A stretch of DNA of 64,000 nt from Nocardia amamiensis NBRC 102102 (GTDB lineage: Bacteria; Actinomycetota; Actinomycetes; Mycobacteriales; Mycobacteriaceae), in NCBI RefSeq assembly GCF_001612745.1, contig NZ_BDBA01000005.1, forward strand, positions 1 through 64,000, given 5' to 3'. The notes under the pieces were generated by a model. The model saw nothing but the letters and a program-made list of their open reading frames with translations, was not told the origin of the DNA and made no database searches. Of the stretch, positions 7,779 to 17,074 are shown one piece after another (position 1 is the first letter of the stretch; every line of letters begins with the position of its first letter). The translations under genes and the position numbers were made by a program.

Positions 7779-8914
7779 TGCTGCACGTCCTTGATCAATC
7801 CCATACACGAATATGCCAGGTCATCGACGATTTCCACAGGAACCCCGCGGGCGGCGGCGAGTAACCGGATGTGCGCGTGCTCGGGCGCGTCGGCCTCGCG
7901 GACCAGCACCCGCCACGGGACTCGCCGCAACAGCACCCGGGTGGTCTCGCCGACGCCGGGCTTCACGAAGTTGACGCCGGCGATGCCGTACCGCTCCCTG
8001 ACCTTCTCCACCGACGCCCAGCCGGTCCAGGTGGGCGTGCGGTCGCTCGCGCGGATCGCGGCCACCTCCGCCGCCACCCGGTCGCGGACCGCGTCGAAGG
8101 CGCCGCTCACGGTGTCGAGCAGCCGTCGGGACATATCGTCACCGGCCAGCTCCCGATAGAACTTGGCGCCGTGGAAATCGCCGGGGCCGATCAGCGTGTC
8201 GTTCAGCACGGTGCGCGAGATGAGTCCGGACACGGTGGAGTTCAGGCAGGCCGAGGCGATCAGGAAGTCGTCGCGGGTGCCGTAGGTGCGCACGCAGTAT
8301 CCGGGATCGGCCAGCACCGCCAGTTCGTCATTGAACCGCGGGCCTCCGGCCGCCCGGTAGGCGTCCAGCGCATCGGTCAGCTCGCGGGTGATCGCACCCT
8401 TGCCGGTCCACCCGTCCACGAACACGACGGAGTCGGGGTCGTGGTGCTCGGCCAGATAGTCCAGCGCCACCCCATCGATGCCGCGATCCCGCACGATGGA
8501 CACCGCGTAGTGCGGCACGGTGAGGCTCGGCCGCCGCGCACGCAGCCAGCGACGCATCAGGATGCCGACCGGCGTGCCCGCCCGCGCCAGCGACACCAGC
8601 ACGATGTCCTCGCCGCGTTCGGCGACGACCAGCTCCGACACGGTCGCGACGGCGAGCGCGAGCCGCTCGGCGCTGGCCGTGAGCACTTCGTCGAACAGGG
8701 TCCGATAGTGCGCGTCCGGTTGGTATTCGATCGGCAGTGACTCCGCGTAGTGCGCCTGCCCGGCTTGGATCTTCCGTTCCCGCTCGGCGACGTCGCGCTC
8801 CAGATCGACCTCGGACAGGTCCTTCAGCAACCAGGAAACCTCGTCGGCCGCATACGATCCGAACTCCGGACCGTGCAGCGGAACAGGCAACGCACCCACC
8901 CTCGTGCTGGTCAT
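7775..8914 (-). CDS. StiP/PELOTA-domain protein of the Ter operon
   Basis: A 379-residue protein of the family named 'cysteine protease StiP', originally described as a phosphoribosyltransferase-like domain fused to a C-terminal PELOTA RNA-binding domain. Residues ~90-200 show the PRTase-type core (EDIVLVSLARAGTPVGILM, then DSVVFVDGWTGKGAITREL, a GxxGKGxxxxE phosphate/PRPP-loop-like motif). The last ~70 residues (WRVLVREADAPEHAHIRLLAAARGVPVEIVDDLAYSC is the region) fit PELOTA. Its ATG overlaps the stop of the upstream gene (ATGA) and its stop overlaps the next start (GTGA). The enzymatic activity, whether transferase or protease, is unresolved. Confidence 0.8.
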   Translation of the reverse strand: MTSTRVGALPVPLHGPEFGSYAADEVSWLLKDLSEVDLERDVAERERKIQAGQAHYAESLPIEYQPDAHYRTLFDEVLTASAERLALAVATVSELVVAERGEDIVLVSLARAGTPVGILMRRWLRARRPSLTVPHYAVSIVRDRGIDGVALDYLAEHHDPDSVVFVDGWTGKGAITRELTDALDAYRAAGGPRFNDELAVLADPGYCVRTYGTRDDFLIASACLNSTVSGLISRTVLNDTLIGPGDFHGAKFYRELAGDDMSRRLLDTVSGAFDAVRDRVAAEVAAIRASDRTPTWTGWASVEKVRERYGIAGVNFVKPGVGETTRVLLRRVPWRVLVREADAPEHAHIRLLAAARGVPVEIVDDLAYSCMGLIKDVQQ

Positions 8915-10386
8915 AGTCGGCTCCCGTCCTTTCCCGGCGACTCGGCGCGTTCCGCGTGCAGCCGCCGCGGGTCGGCCTCCCGCAGCACCGCGAGCAGCAC
9001 ATCGGCGCCGGAGGCGGTCAGCACGTCGATCAGTCCGCCCTCGGCCCGCAGCTGTGCGGTGTCGGCGGGCGAGTCGACCACGACGACGAGCACCGGATCG
9101 GACGCGGGACCGTCGCCCTCCGCGCCGCTGTCGACGCCGTCATCGGTGATCGTGACATCCTCGCTGCGCCCCGAAGCAGCGCTGGCGACCAGTGCTCCGA
9201 GCCCCGCCATATCCGCTTCGAAAAGGTCCAGCGGATCATCTGGCCAGTCCGCGTTGTACAGGTAGCGCGGCGCTTCGTCGCCGGGCTCCGGTGCGACGAA
9301 CCGGAACCCGCGCCGCAAGGGATATCCCGGCTCGTCCAGCACATACGCGGGCGATCGCGTGGTGGTTTGAAAGCGCGTCGGCGTACCCGTTTCGGCGAGC
9401 AGCGCCGCAAGCCGCAGCGGGAGATACATCAACTCCTCGTGACCGAGCACGATAGCGGGCCGACCGGCGAAATCAGCGTCGAGCCGCGCGGTCAGCAGCT
9501 CGGCCGCGGTGATCAGCGCCGCCTCGAACGCGTCGGTTTCGGACGCGAGTATCCCGTGCCTGCCGCCCTCCGGCACCGAAGCAGGCCAGGGCAGTTCCAT
9601 CCGCCGGAACGTGCCGGGATGACCGGCGGTCGGGTTGAGCCTGGGTTCGGGAAGGGCGCCGACGGCGGCGACCAGCCCGTCGGGCAGCGTCGCCCGGCCG
9701 GTGGCGAGACACACCGTGTCGATGCGCGCACCCAGTTGCGCTGCGGCCGCATCGAATTCGGCCCGGTCGGCCACCCCACGCAGATCGACCAGCGACGCCA
9801 GTACGTAGTGCGACCGCGGCGAAAACGCGTGCAGCGCGCGCACCGCGTCGATCGCCGTTGCACCGGTGGAGATTTCATCGTCGACCAGCACCAGTGGCAG
9901 ATCGTTGACGAAGATATCGGCGGGCGTCGGTTGCAACAGGTGCGAGGTGGCGTGCGAATGCCCCTCCTCGAACCCGGCGAGGGTCTGCGCGTGCGGCACC
10001 TCGCGCCGGGTCGAATGGAGATAGCAGCTCGCGCCGATCCGCGCCGCCACGCAGTGGCCCAGGCCCGTCGCGGTCTCGGCGAACCCGAGCACCACCGCTT
10101 CGCGCTCACCGAGCACCTCGCGCACCAGATCACCCAGATGATTGCCCGCCCCGAGCACCACCCGCGGATCGGTCGGGAGATGTTTGCCGAGCACGGTGGA
10201 CACCAGCAGGTGCGCCCGGCGCGGATTGTTGTGCCGAATCCCCGGCCGGACCAGCGCCGTGATCGGCAGCTGGGCCGAGCGAAGGCGATCCGCGTCACAC
10301 TCGGCATCGTGATCCAGTCCGATACCGAGAATTCTTGTTGCCCAGGGAATTTCGTTGTGCCCGAACTCGGTCGCCGCCTGACTCAT
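8911..10386 (-). CDS. phosphoribosyltransferase with TRSP domain, Ter operon
   Basis: A 491-residue protein with a type I phosphoribosyltransferase core. VLGFAETATGLGHCVA near residue 100 and PLVLVDDEISTGATAIDAV near residue 180 form the PRPP-binding loop (two acidic residues, then STGAT). The C-terminal half contains the TRSP-type region (FAGRPAIVLGHEELMYLPLRLA and TTTRSPAYVLDEPGYPLR). Enzymes of this family are proposed to attach a base to PRPP in making the Ter-linked nucleoside-like compound. The start ATG 10386 overlaps the stop of the HpcH/HpaI gene in ATGA; a longer frame to 10479 lies inside that upstream gene and is rejected. Confidence 0.85.
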   Translation of the reverse strand: MSQAATEFGHNEIPWATRILGIGLDHDAECDADRLRSAQLPITALVRPGIRHNNPRRAHLLVSTVLGKHLPTDPRVVLGAGNHLGDLVREVLGEREAVVLGFAETATGLGHCVAARIGASCYLHSTRREVPHAQTLAGFEEGHSHATSHLLQPTPADIFVNDLPLVLVDDEISTGATAIDAVRALHAFSPRSHYVLASLVDLRGVADRAEFDAAAAQLGARIDTVCLATGRATLPDGLVAAVGALPEPRLNPTAGHPGTFRRMELPWPASVPEGGRHGILASETDAFEAALITAAELLTARLDADFAGRPAIVLGHEELMYLPLRLAALLAETGTPTRFQTTTRSPAYVLDEPGYPLRRGFRFVAPEPGDEAPRYLYNADWPDDPLDLFEADMAGLGALVASAASGRSEDVTITDDGVDSGAEGDGPASDPVLVVVVDSPADTAQLRAEGGLIDVLTASGADVLLAVLREADPRRLHAERAESPGKDGSRL

Positions 10387-11597
10387 ACGGTGACCAACGC
10401 CGTCAGCAGATCCACGAACGACACTCCCTTGTTCGCCACGCCGAACACCCGCGCGCGCAACAGCGTCTGCCGCGCCCAACTGCGGTGCGGCCGCATTTCG
10501 TTCATCTTGTTCCGGTAGCCCGAGGCCGCCACGCCGCCGACATCGGCACGCAGAATGTCCAGCGCGTCCGAGTACTCCTCATGCGTCACCACCGACAGCG
10601 CGTGCACGGCGGCCACGTGCGACGGATGAATCACCGTCTTGCCCTGGATGCCGTTGGCACGATCCAACGTGATCTCCCGCAGCAGCCCGTCCAGATCCCG
10701 GCTGACCAGGTACTGCCGGAACGGCACGGCGTCGGATTCCTCGAACGGCGCGGTGCGCAGCAGCGGCCGGAACATCCGCTCGTGGTCGGCGAAGTACTCC
10801 CACACCGGCCCGGTGATGACGAAACCCGTTCCGTCCGCGCGCCCCAGATAGTTCACGATGTCGGCGATGACGTCGGCGACCACCCGCACGTCGTAGATGG
10901 TCAGATCACGATCGCGCCGGATGCCGAAGGTCGAGCACATGTCCGTCGCGCCCACCCGCACCGCGAGCACCCGGTCCCGATGCGCGGCAAGCAGCGCCGC
11001 GATCTGCGTGAGTTCGTAGTCGCGGGTCTCCCGGTGCACCAGGCACGGCGACTCCAGCACCGGCATCCCGTACAGCGGCCGGTTCACACGCTGGGCGGCC
11101 ACGTTCAGTACGTTGAGGTACTTCGGTCCGGAAACGCTGTCGAATTTCGGGAACACGAACCCGGTCAGCGCCTGCGCGCCCGGGCCGAGCTGCTCGATGA
11201 TCTCGGTGATCGTGTCCGCGTCGCGCACCCGGATGAACAGCAGCGGATTCGCGTCGTGGCTCGCCGCGAGCAGATCGAGCGCGGCGACGGTCTGCTGTTT
11301 GGCGTACTCCACCTCGTCGTCGGCGACCGCGTCCTCGAGATCGATCACCATCGAACACACCCCGTGCCCAGCCCGCTTACTGATCGTCAACGCGAGATCG
11401 GGCCTGGTCGCGGGCGCGTACAGGGTGGCACCGAGCCCGATCGCGAGCAATTCCCGATCCGCGCGGTCGCTGGCGAACGGTTCGGGCTGCCGGTGAAAAA
11501 GACGCCTCGCCTCTGGGCCGTGCAATTGCCGGAAGTGGCGCAGCGGCATGCGCTTCCGCAGGGAAACCTCCTGCTGGACGGCGATGCCTGCGGTCAT
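10383..11597 (-). CDS. HpcH/HpaI aldolase/citrate-lyase-family C-C lyase
   Basis: A 404-residue TIM-barrel enzyme of the HpcH/HpaI and CitE superfamily. Landmarks are ATLYAPATRPDLA near residue 57, the acidic metal-binding segment SMVIDLEDAVADDEV, FVFPKFDS, the ESPCLVHRETRDY region and GKTVIHPSHVAAVHAL, which is typical of citrate-lyase beta relatives. It is the first of four genes joined by 4-base overlaps, which ties the lyase to the phosphoribosyltransferases. The proposed role is to make or break a C-C bond in the nucleoside-like metabolite. The ATG is preceded by GAGGATGGGG. The operon may begin with the coiled-coil gene 13 bases upstream. Confidence 0.85.
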   Translation of the reverse strand: MTAGIAVQQEVSLRKRMPLRHFRQLHGPEARRLFHRQPEPFASDRADRELLAIGLGATLYAPATRPDLALTISKRAGHGVCSMVIDLEDAVADDEVEYAKQQTVAALDLLAASHDANPLLFIRVRDADTITEIIEQLGPGAQALTGFVFPKFDSVSGPKYLNVLNVAAQRVNRPLYGMPVLESPCLVHRETRDYELTQIAALLAAHRDRVLAVRVGATDMCSTFGIRRDRDLTIYDVRVVADVIADIVNYLGRADGTGFVITGPVWEYFADHERMFRPLLRTAPFEESDAVPFRQYLVSRDLDGLLREITLDRANGIQGKTVIHPSHVAAVHALSVVTHEEYSDALDILRADVGGVAASGYRNKMNEMRPHRSWARQTLLRARVFGVANKGVSFVDLLTALVTV

Positions 11598-11610
11598 CGT
11601 TGCCCCATCC

Positions 11611-12825
11611 TCATTCTCGTCGTGGTCCTGCTTGTTTTCTCATTCGATCCACTATCCCGGCTATGAATTCGGTGACGGCATCCAATTCCGCCACGTAGGC
11701 CCAGTAGTCGGGGTGACGCCCCGACAGTGTTTCGCTGGTTCGGTCGATCCGTGCCGCCTGCGCGTCGAGCACCGATCCCCATTCGGCGACGAGCCCCCGG
11801 CTCACCGCGAGCATTTGCGCATCCCGCAGCCGGAATCGTACGGCCTTGGCGTGTTCTAGCGGGTCGGCCCGGATCGCACGGAGCAGAGTGAGCCGCTTGG
11901 TGACGGCATCGACCTGCTGCTCGGCCTCGGCGAGGAACCCGCGCGCGGATGTGGTCAGATCAAGTGCAAACTCCGGGTTGTTTTCCGCCGCTGCCGCACG
12001 CGCCCTGCCGAGAGCCGCGTCCGCAGCCTCGATGGCTCGCCGACTTTCCCGCTCATTGTCAGCCAGATCCGCCGAACTCGCAGCGTTGAACTCGCGCAGC
12101 AGCACCGAGTACGCGGGCGCGACCCCTTCGGCCCTGGTCCGGACGGCGGCCAGACGGGTGGTCACCGAGGCGATCGCGTTCTGCGCGGCGGCGGTCCGAG
12201 ATGGGGCCTGTGCCAAGGCTTCCGCCAACTCTTTCGTGGCGCTGTCCAGCCGGTTCGCGGCCTCACGCACGGCGCCGGGCGCGTCGGATCCGATGGCTTC
12301 CAGTGTGACCAGCGCCTCATCCACCACGGCCGCGCGCTCGCGCACCGAGGGATAGTTCGCGAATTCGGATTCCGCGGCCTGCCCGCGCACGGCCGCGGCG
12401 GCGAGCTGCACCTGCCGCACCAGCTGCGGCACCGCGCCGAGCACGGCGACCGCCTCCTCGAGCAGGCTCCGGTTGCCGTGATAGAACTCGTCGACGGCAC
12501 GGGCCGCGTCGGTCAGCTGCCGCACCGCGGCATCGACACGCTGCTGCCCATGCGCTATCGGCGTGCCGCTGCGCTGCGCGCCGTCCAACTCCGCACTCAG
12601 CGCCAGGTAGCTTTCGCCCGCGCCATAGCATCTGTGGCGCACAGATTCCCAGCGCTGGCCCATCCGCCGCTCCGGGAAAACCTGATCGGCCGCGTGCACC
12701 GCCACGTCCGCCGCGCTCTGGCGCCGATCCATATCGAGAAACGCCGAGGCCAGCGCGGTGCGGGCGTGCTCGATCCATTCGTCGTTCCCCGACGACCGGA
12801 ACCAACCACGCCTTCGGCCTGCCAC
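11611..12825 (-). CDS. coiled-coil protein at the head of the Ter operon
   Basis: A 404-residue protein that is almost entirely helical and rich in Ala, Glu and Arg, with long heptad-like stretches (about residues 95-350, for example LTDAARAVDEFYHG, REAANRLDSATKELAEALA, RAIEAADAALGRARAAAAE). The first ~15 residues are basic (AGRRRGWFRSSG). There is no signal peptide or membrane segment. I do not recognise a named family; position alone links it to the Ter pathway, perhaps as a scaffold. The start is GTG at 12825. It ends 13 bases before the HpcH/HpaI gene and is divergent from the terD gene, sharing a 145-base promoter region. Confidence 0.65.
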   Translation of the reverse strand: MAGRRRGWFRSSGNDEWIEHARTALASAFLDMDRRQSAADVAVHAADQVFPERRMGQRWESVRHRCYGAGESYLALSAELDGAQRSGTPIAHGQQRVDAAVRQLTDAARAVDEFYHGNRSLLEEAVAVLGAVPQLVRQVQLAAAAVRGQAAESEFANYPSVRERAAVVDEALVTLEAIGSDAPGAVREAANRLDSATKELAEALAQAPSRTAAAQNAIASVTTRLAAVRTRAEGVAPAYSVLLREFNAASSADLADNERESRRAIEAADAALGRARAAAAENNPEFALDLTTSARGFLAEAEQQVDAVTKRLTLLRAIRADPLEHAKAVRFRLRDAQMLAVSRGLVAEWGSVLDAQAARIDRTSETLSGRHPDYWAYVAELDAVTEFIAGIVDRMRKQAGPRRE

Positions 12826-12970
12826 GCCCCGATGGTAGGAGATCTTCCTGTTCGCCGAGGGTTACGCGGGTTCCTACGCAACTTCGGCGAAACCTACTAC
12901 TGTCGTATGACGTACCCGGCGATTCGGACATGCTGGGAACCAATGACGGACTATTGAAAGGGAATCCCGC

Positions 12971-13546
12971 ATGGGTGTCAGTTTGTCCAAGGGCGGCAAT
13001 GTCTCGCTGACCAAGGCGGCGCCTAACCTGACTGCTGTTTCGGTCGGCCTCGGGTGGGATGTGCGGACCACTACGGGCACCGACTTCGACCTCGACGCGA
13101 GCGCCATCGCGACCGGCGCGGACAAGAAGGTCCTGTCCGACCAGCATTTCGTCTTCTTCAACAACCTGAAGTCCCCGGAAGGCGCGATCGAGCACGTTGG
13201 CGACAACCGCACCGGCGAGGGCGAGGGCGACGACGAGGTCATCAACGTCGACCTGGCAAACACCCCGCCCACCATCGAGAGCATCTTCTTCCCGGTCTCG
13301 ATCTACGACGCCGACTCTCGCTCGCAGTCGTTCGGCCAGGTCCGCAATGCCTACATCCGCGTCGTCGACCGCAGCAACGGCCAGGAACTCGCCCGCTACG
13401 ACCTCACCGAGGACGCGTCGACCGAAACCGCCATGGTCTTCGGCGAGCTGTACCGCAACGGTGCGGAGTGGAAGTTCCGCGCGATCGGCCAGGGCTACGC
13501 CTCCGGCTTGGCCGGCATCGCCCGTGACTACGGCGTGAACGTCTAA
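12971..13546 (+). CDS. terD: TerD-family tellurium resistance/stress protein
   Basis: A 191-residue, full-length TerD protein. It begins [14 protein letters not shown] and carries [16 protein letters not shown], the [13 protein letters not shown] segment and the acidic stretch [14 protein letters not shown], whose aspartates and glutamates fit the known calcium sites of TerD. It ends with the family signature [24 protein letters not shown]. The start ATG follows GAAAGGGA by six bases. A strong hairpin terminator lies 17 bases after the stop, so it is probably transcribed alone. It is divergent from the Ter-linked biosynthetic operon. Confidence 0.95.
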   Translation: MGVSLSKGGNVSLTKAAPNLTAVSVGLGWDVRTTTGTDFDLDASAIATGADKKVLSDQHFVFFNNLKSPEGAIEHVGDNRTGEGEGDDEVINVDLANTPPTIESIFFPVSIYDADSRSQSFGQVRNAYIRVVDRSNGQELARYDLTEDASTETAMVFGELYRNGAEWKFRAIGQGYASGLAGIARDYGVNV

Positions 13547-13562
13547 GGAATTCTTCGCTGTT

Positions 13563-13592
13563 CGCAGGGGGCCCGGCGACGGGCCCCCTGCG
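13563..13592 (+). terminator. strong hairpin terminator after terD
   Basis: A perfect 13-base stem (CGCAGGGGGCCCG and its complement) closed by the stable tetraloop GCGA (GNRA type). No T-tract follows, which is usual for actinobacterial hairpin terminators. Confidence 0.85.
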
Positions 13593-13710
13593 TCATGCGA
13601 CCCAGGCATGCCGGTGCGCCCTGGGAACAGCGTTGGACAACCGGCGATCCAGCAGCCACGCTGGTAGCAACCGTCGCCGACTCGTTTTTTACTTCACGAA
13701 AGGTCCCAGC

Positions 13711-14808
13711 GTGGTCCTGCGCATATTCGGCATGTCCCTCCTCGTCACGGTGCTCTCGCTCGTGGTTGCGTTCGTGTACGGCGGGCCGACCGCCTTCGCG
13801 CTCGCCGCGATCCTCGGCATCCTCGAGGTATCGCTGTCGTTCGACAACGCCGTGATCAACGCCACCGTTCTGCAACGTATGAGCGCGTTCTGGCAGCGGA
13901 TCTTCCTCACCATCGGCGTGCTGATCGCCGTCTTCGGCATGCGCCTGGTCTTCCCGCTCGCCATCGTGTGGATCACCGCCGGGCTGGATCCGGTGCGGGC
14001 GTTCGACCTGGCGCTCAACCCGCCCCCGAACGACGCGCTGACCTTCCCCGACGGCAGCCCCAGCTACGAGAAGCTGCTCACCGACGCGCACCCGCAGATC
14101 GCGGCGTTCGGCGGCATGTTCCTGGCACTGCTGTTCCTCAACTTCATCTTCGAGGAGCGCGAGATCACCTGGCTCGGCTGGCTGGAACGGCCGCTGGCCA
14201 GGGCAGGCAAGTTGGACATGCTCTCCGTGGTGGTCGCGGGCACCGGCCTGATCCTCACCGCGGAGTTCGTCTCCGACGAGGCGCACCGTTCGACCGTCCT
14301 GGCGGCCGGCCTGCTCGGCATGATCACCTACATCGCGGTCGACGGGCTCGGCTCGATGTTCCACACCGAGGAATACACCGAAGGCCCGTCCGAACTGGCC
14401 AAGGCCACCGGTAAAGCGGGTTTCTTCCTGTTCCTCTACCTGGAGGTGCTCGACGCGTCGTTCTCCTTCGACGGCGTGATCGGCGCGTTCGCCATCACCT
14501 CCGACCCGATTATCATCGCGCTGGGCCTCGGCCTGATCGGCGCCATGTTCGTCCGGTCGATCACGGTGTACCTGGTGCGCAAGGGCACCCTCTCGGAATA
14601 CGTCTACCTGGAGCACGGCGCGCACTGGGCCATCGGCGCGCTGGCGGTGATCCTGCTCATCTCGATCGGCGTGCACGTCAACGAGCTCGTCACAGGTTTG
14701 ATCGGCGTCGCGTTCATCGGCGCGGCGTTCGTCAGCAGCATCCTCCGCAATCGCGGCGCGGATGAGGAAGAACTGGACAGCGAACGAGAACCCACGCCGG
14801 TAGGCTGA
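13711..14808 (+). CDS. DUF475/TerC-superfamily integral membrane protein
   Basis: A 365-residue membrane protein with about nine hydrophobic segments. It carries the DUF475/TerC hallmarks: LEVSLSFDNAVINA in the first third and, inverted in the second half, LEVLDASFSFDGVIGAFA, both with the membrane-embedded acidic residues expected for metal transport. TerC relatives are linked to manganese export and tellurite resistance, and TerD proteins are thought to gather at the membrane around TerC. GTG 13711 is chosen because GAAAGG lies seven bases upstream; the frame stays open to 13633 but that part looks non-coding. The C-terminal tail is acidic. Confidence 0.9.
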   Translation: MVLRIFGMSLLVTVLSLVVAFVYGGPTAFALAAILGILEVSLSFDNAVINATVLQRMSAFWQRIFLTIGVLIAVFGMRLVFPLAIVWITAGLDPVRAFDLALNPPPNDALTFPDGSPSYEKLLTDAHPQIAAFGGMFLALLFLNFIFEEREITWLGWLERPLARAGKLDMLSVVVAGTGLILTAEFVSDEAHRSTVLAAGLLGMITYIAVDGLGSMFHTEEYTEGPSELAKATGKAGFFLFLYLEVLDASFSFDGVIGAFAITSDPIIIALGLGLIGAMFVRSITVYLVRKGTLSEYVYLEHGAHWAIGALAVILLISIGVHVNELVTGLIGVAFIGAAFVSSILRNRGADEEELDSEREPTPVG

Positions 14809-14835
14809 TTCCCGGCATGCAGCCGAAGACCCGTT

Positions 14836-14873
14836 GCGGCAGCGGCCCCATCCCGAGGGATGGCCGCTGCCGC
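14836..14873 (+). terminator. hairpin terminator after the DUF475 gene
   Basis: A long inverted repeat: GCGGCAGCGG pairs with CCGCTGCCGC, and inside it CCATCC pairs with GGATGG around a short loop. It lies 28 bases after the stop of the membrane protein and before the ribosome binding site of the next gene. Confidence 0.75.
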
Positions 14874-14902
14874 TCTCGTTTGCACAGAGGGGGGAGCGCG
14901 CC

Positions 14903-15526
14903 ATGGCCATCGAGGGCAACCACGGCGGCGTCGACCTGTCCAAGGTGACCCTGTCGAAGGCGACGCCGAGCATCAACCTGACCAAGCCGGGCGAACAGCA
15001 GGGCACCATGCGGGTGAACCTGAACTGGTCGAGCGGTCCCAAGGGGTTCTTCCGCCGCTCCAAGCCGGTCGATCTGGACCTCGGCTGTCTCTACGAGCTG
15101 TCCAACGGCGCCAAAGGTGTGGTGCAGGCGATCGGCCACAACTTCGGCGCGCTGGACGTCGAGCCCTACATCAAACTGGACGGCGACGATCGCAGCGGTT
15201 CGGCCGCGAGCGGCGAGAACATGCACATCAACCTCGCCAGGCCCGAGCTCTTCCGGCGCATCCTGATCTTCGCCTTCATTTATCAGGGCGTGCCCAACTG
15301 GGCCGCCGCCGACGGCGTGGTGACCCTCTACCCGACGGCAGGTCCGCGGATCGAGATGCGGCTCGACTCCCCCGTGGACGGCGCCCGCTCCTGCGCCATC
15401 GCCCTGCTGCAGAACCAAGGCACCGGGATCACCGTGCACCGGGAGGTGCACTACATCAACGGCGCCCAGCGCGAGATCGACCAGGCCTACCACTGGGGCA
15501 TGCAGTGGCACAGCGCGCGCAAGTAG
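14903..15526 (+). CDS. TerD-domain protein, TerA-like variant
   Basis: A 207-residue protein of the TerD superfamily, more distant from the two other TerD proteins here. It opens with DLSKVTLSKATPSINLTK and contains VDLDLGCLYELSNGAKGVVQAIG, PYIKLDGDDRSG (an acidic site likely to bind calcium) and FAFIYQGVPNWAAADGVVTLYP, which resemble the TerA/TerZ-type domains. The ATG follows GAGGGGGGAG. It is separated from the DUF475 gene by a terminator, so it may have its own promoter. It converges with the GT87-like gene, with only 8 bases between stops. Confidence 0.85.
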   Translation: MAIEGNHGGVDLSKVTLSKATPSINLTKPGEQQGTMRVNLNWSSGPKGFFRRSKPVDLDLGCLYELSNGAKGVVQAIGHNFGALDVEPYIKLDGDDRSGSAASGENMHINLARPELFRRILIFAFIYQGVPNWAAADGVVTLYPTAGPRIEMRLDSPVDGARSCAIALLQNQGTGITVHREVHYINGAQREIDQAYHWGMQWHSARK

Positions 15527-15534
15527 CGCGGAGC

Positions 15535-16923
15535 CTAGGGAACCGGAACGAGATCACTGGGGTCGGACCGCGCCGTCCGCGGCGACACCGATCGGTACCC
15601 GCGCGGCAGCGCCCACAGGAACACGAAGAACAGCACCACAAGCAGGCTCGCGCGTCCCCACACCCCGAATTGGACGATGTGCTCCATCAGCTCGACCGAG
15701 GTGCCCGACCCGATCGAATAGAAGTAGCGGAACACCCCGATCCCGATGGCCGCGTCGGCGACGAGGTAGCCGCCGATCAGCCACCACGGCACCTCGAGCA
15801 ACACCAGGAACGGCACCAGCCACAAGGTGTACTGGGGGGAATGCACCTTGTGAAACAGCAGGAATCCACACAGCATCGCACCACTCACGCCGACCCACGG
15901 AAACACGCGGGTTCTCAGGTACCGCTTCCAGCCCAGCCACATGGCCAGCGCGAACGCCGCGAGCACCAGCGTGGGCGAGGCGATCGAAACCGCCTGCTGG
16001 AACGCCGCCTCGCTGTGCGCGTCCGGACCGAACATCGGCCGAAGTCCCCAGTACCAGATGGAATTCGTGGTGATGTCGGCCTGACGCAGCTGCTGGAACG
16101 TGATCGACGCCCGCCAGCCCTCGTAACCGGCCAACGCGAACGGCAGGTTGACCGCGACCACGGTTCCTACAGCCGCGGCCGCGGTGAGCAGCGCACCGCG
16201 AACGTCCACACCGCGATCGCTGCCATTGGCGTCGCGTTCCACGCCGCCGGTCAGCACGTACGCCACCAGCGGCAGCACGAAGATCCCCGGGTACAGCTTG
16301 AGGCAGAAACCGAGCCCGAGTAACACGGCTGCCGCGATTCCCCTGGTGCGCAGGGAAAAGCGGGTCAGCCCCAGCACGTAGACGGCCGCTACGGCCATGC
16401 ACACCACCGGGAGCTCCCAGTTGTGGAAGGCATAGAGCACCAGTGGCGGGCCCACCGCCCACAACAGGGCAGCACCCCCGGCCAATCGGGCCAACATCCA
16501 CGCGGTGAGCAGCGCGAACGGCGCGAGCAGCAGGGCGGAATAGCGCAGGAACTCCGCGTCGTTGTCCGCGCCGACCGCACCGAGCCACATCAGTACGCCG
16601 CTGAGCACCGGATACTCCACTGCCCCGCCGACCAGCGCGCCGTCGTCGGTGATGCCGCCGTGCACGTAGGGAAAGACGTGTTCGTTGATGTCCCTGCCGA
16701 GCCAAAGGAATTGGATATCCGAGTAGCAGACGTCCGAATCCTTGATGATGTCGAAGACCGTGCTGCGACCGTCCGTGTTGAACGGCGCCTCCGCACAGCG
16801 CGCCTTGTTCGCATACGCCAAGGCGAGGGTGAGGCCGCACAGCAGCACCACCACCGCAGTCAACGCCGCGCGGCGTCGTACACGACCTGCGGGCAGGTCG
16901 CGGGCGACGAGTCCGGTGGGCAT
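15535..16923 (-). CDS. GT87-like polyprenyl-sugar membrane glycosyltransferase
   Basis: A 462-residue integral membrane protein with about eleven hydrophobic segments. Like other GT-C fold enzymes (DUF2029/GT87), it has an extracytoplasmic acidic loop after the first membrane helix (DIQFLWLGRDINEHVFPYV) and a conserved LPYxxx-type loop (LKLYPGIFVLPLVAY). Such proteins transfer mannose or arabinose from polyprenyl-phosphate donors to cell-envelope glycans. Its place just upstream of, and divergent from, rpsF matches the Rv0051-like gene of mycobacteria. ATG 16923 is chosen; 37 upstream residues of open frame have no membrane or family character. Confidence 0.75.
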   Translation of the reverse strand: MPTGLVARDLPAGRVRRRAALTAVVVLLCGLTLALAYANKARCAEAPFNTDGRSTVFDIIKDSDVCYSDIQFLWLGRDINEHVFPYVHGGITDDGALVGGAVEYPVLSGVLMWLGAVGADNDAEFLRYSALLLAPFALLTAWMLARLAGGAALLWAVGPPLVLYAFHNWELPVVCMAVAAVYVLGLTRFSLRTRGIAAAVLLGLGFCLKLYPGIFVLPLVAYVLTGGVERDANGSDRGVDVRGALLTAAAAVGTVVAVNLPFALAGYEGWRASITFQQLRQADITTNSIWYWGLRPMFGPDAHSEAAFQQAVSIASPTLVLAAFALAMWLGWKRYLRTRVFPWVGVSGAMLCGFLLFHKVHSPQYTLWLVPFLVLLEVPWWLIGGYLVADAAIGIGVFRYFYSIGSGTSVELMEHIVQFGVWGRASLLVVLFFVFLWALPRGYRSVSPRTARSDPSDLVPVP

Positions 16924-17074
16924 AGCGACAACCCTATGCGGCCCCGCCGGACCATGCCGGTGTACCCCGGCAAATACGCCCGGAATACCCGCCCGAGACC
17001 GAGCAGTGGACCGATTTCGCTGCTCAACGACCACTCAGGTAGCCTTGTCGGGTTGCTGACGCAACGACCCTCCT

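Noticed and set aside
13543..15063. 506-codon minus-strand frame opposite the DUF475 gene
   Set aside because: Composition rich in Asp, Glu, His and Arg without motifs; the plus strand carries clear DUF475 and terminator signals.
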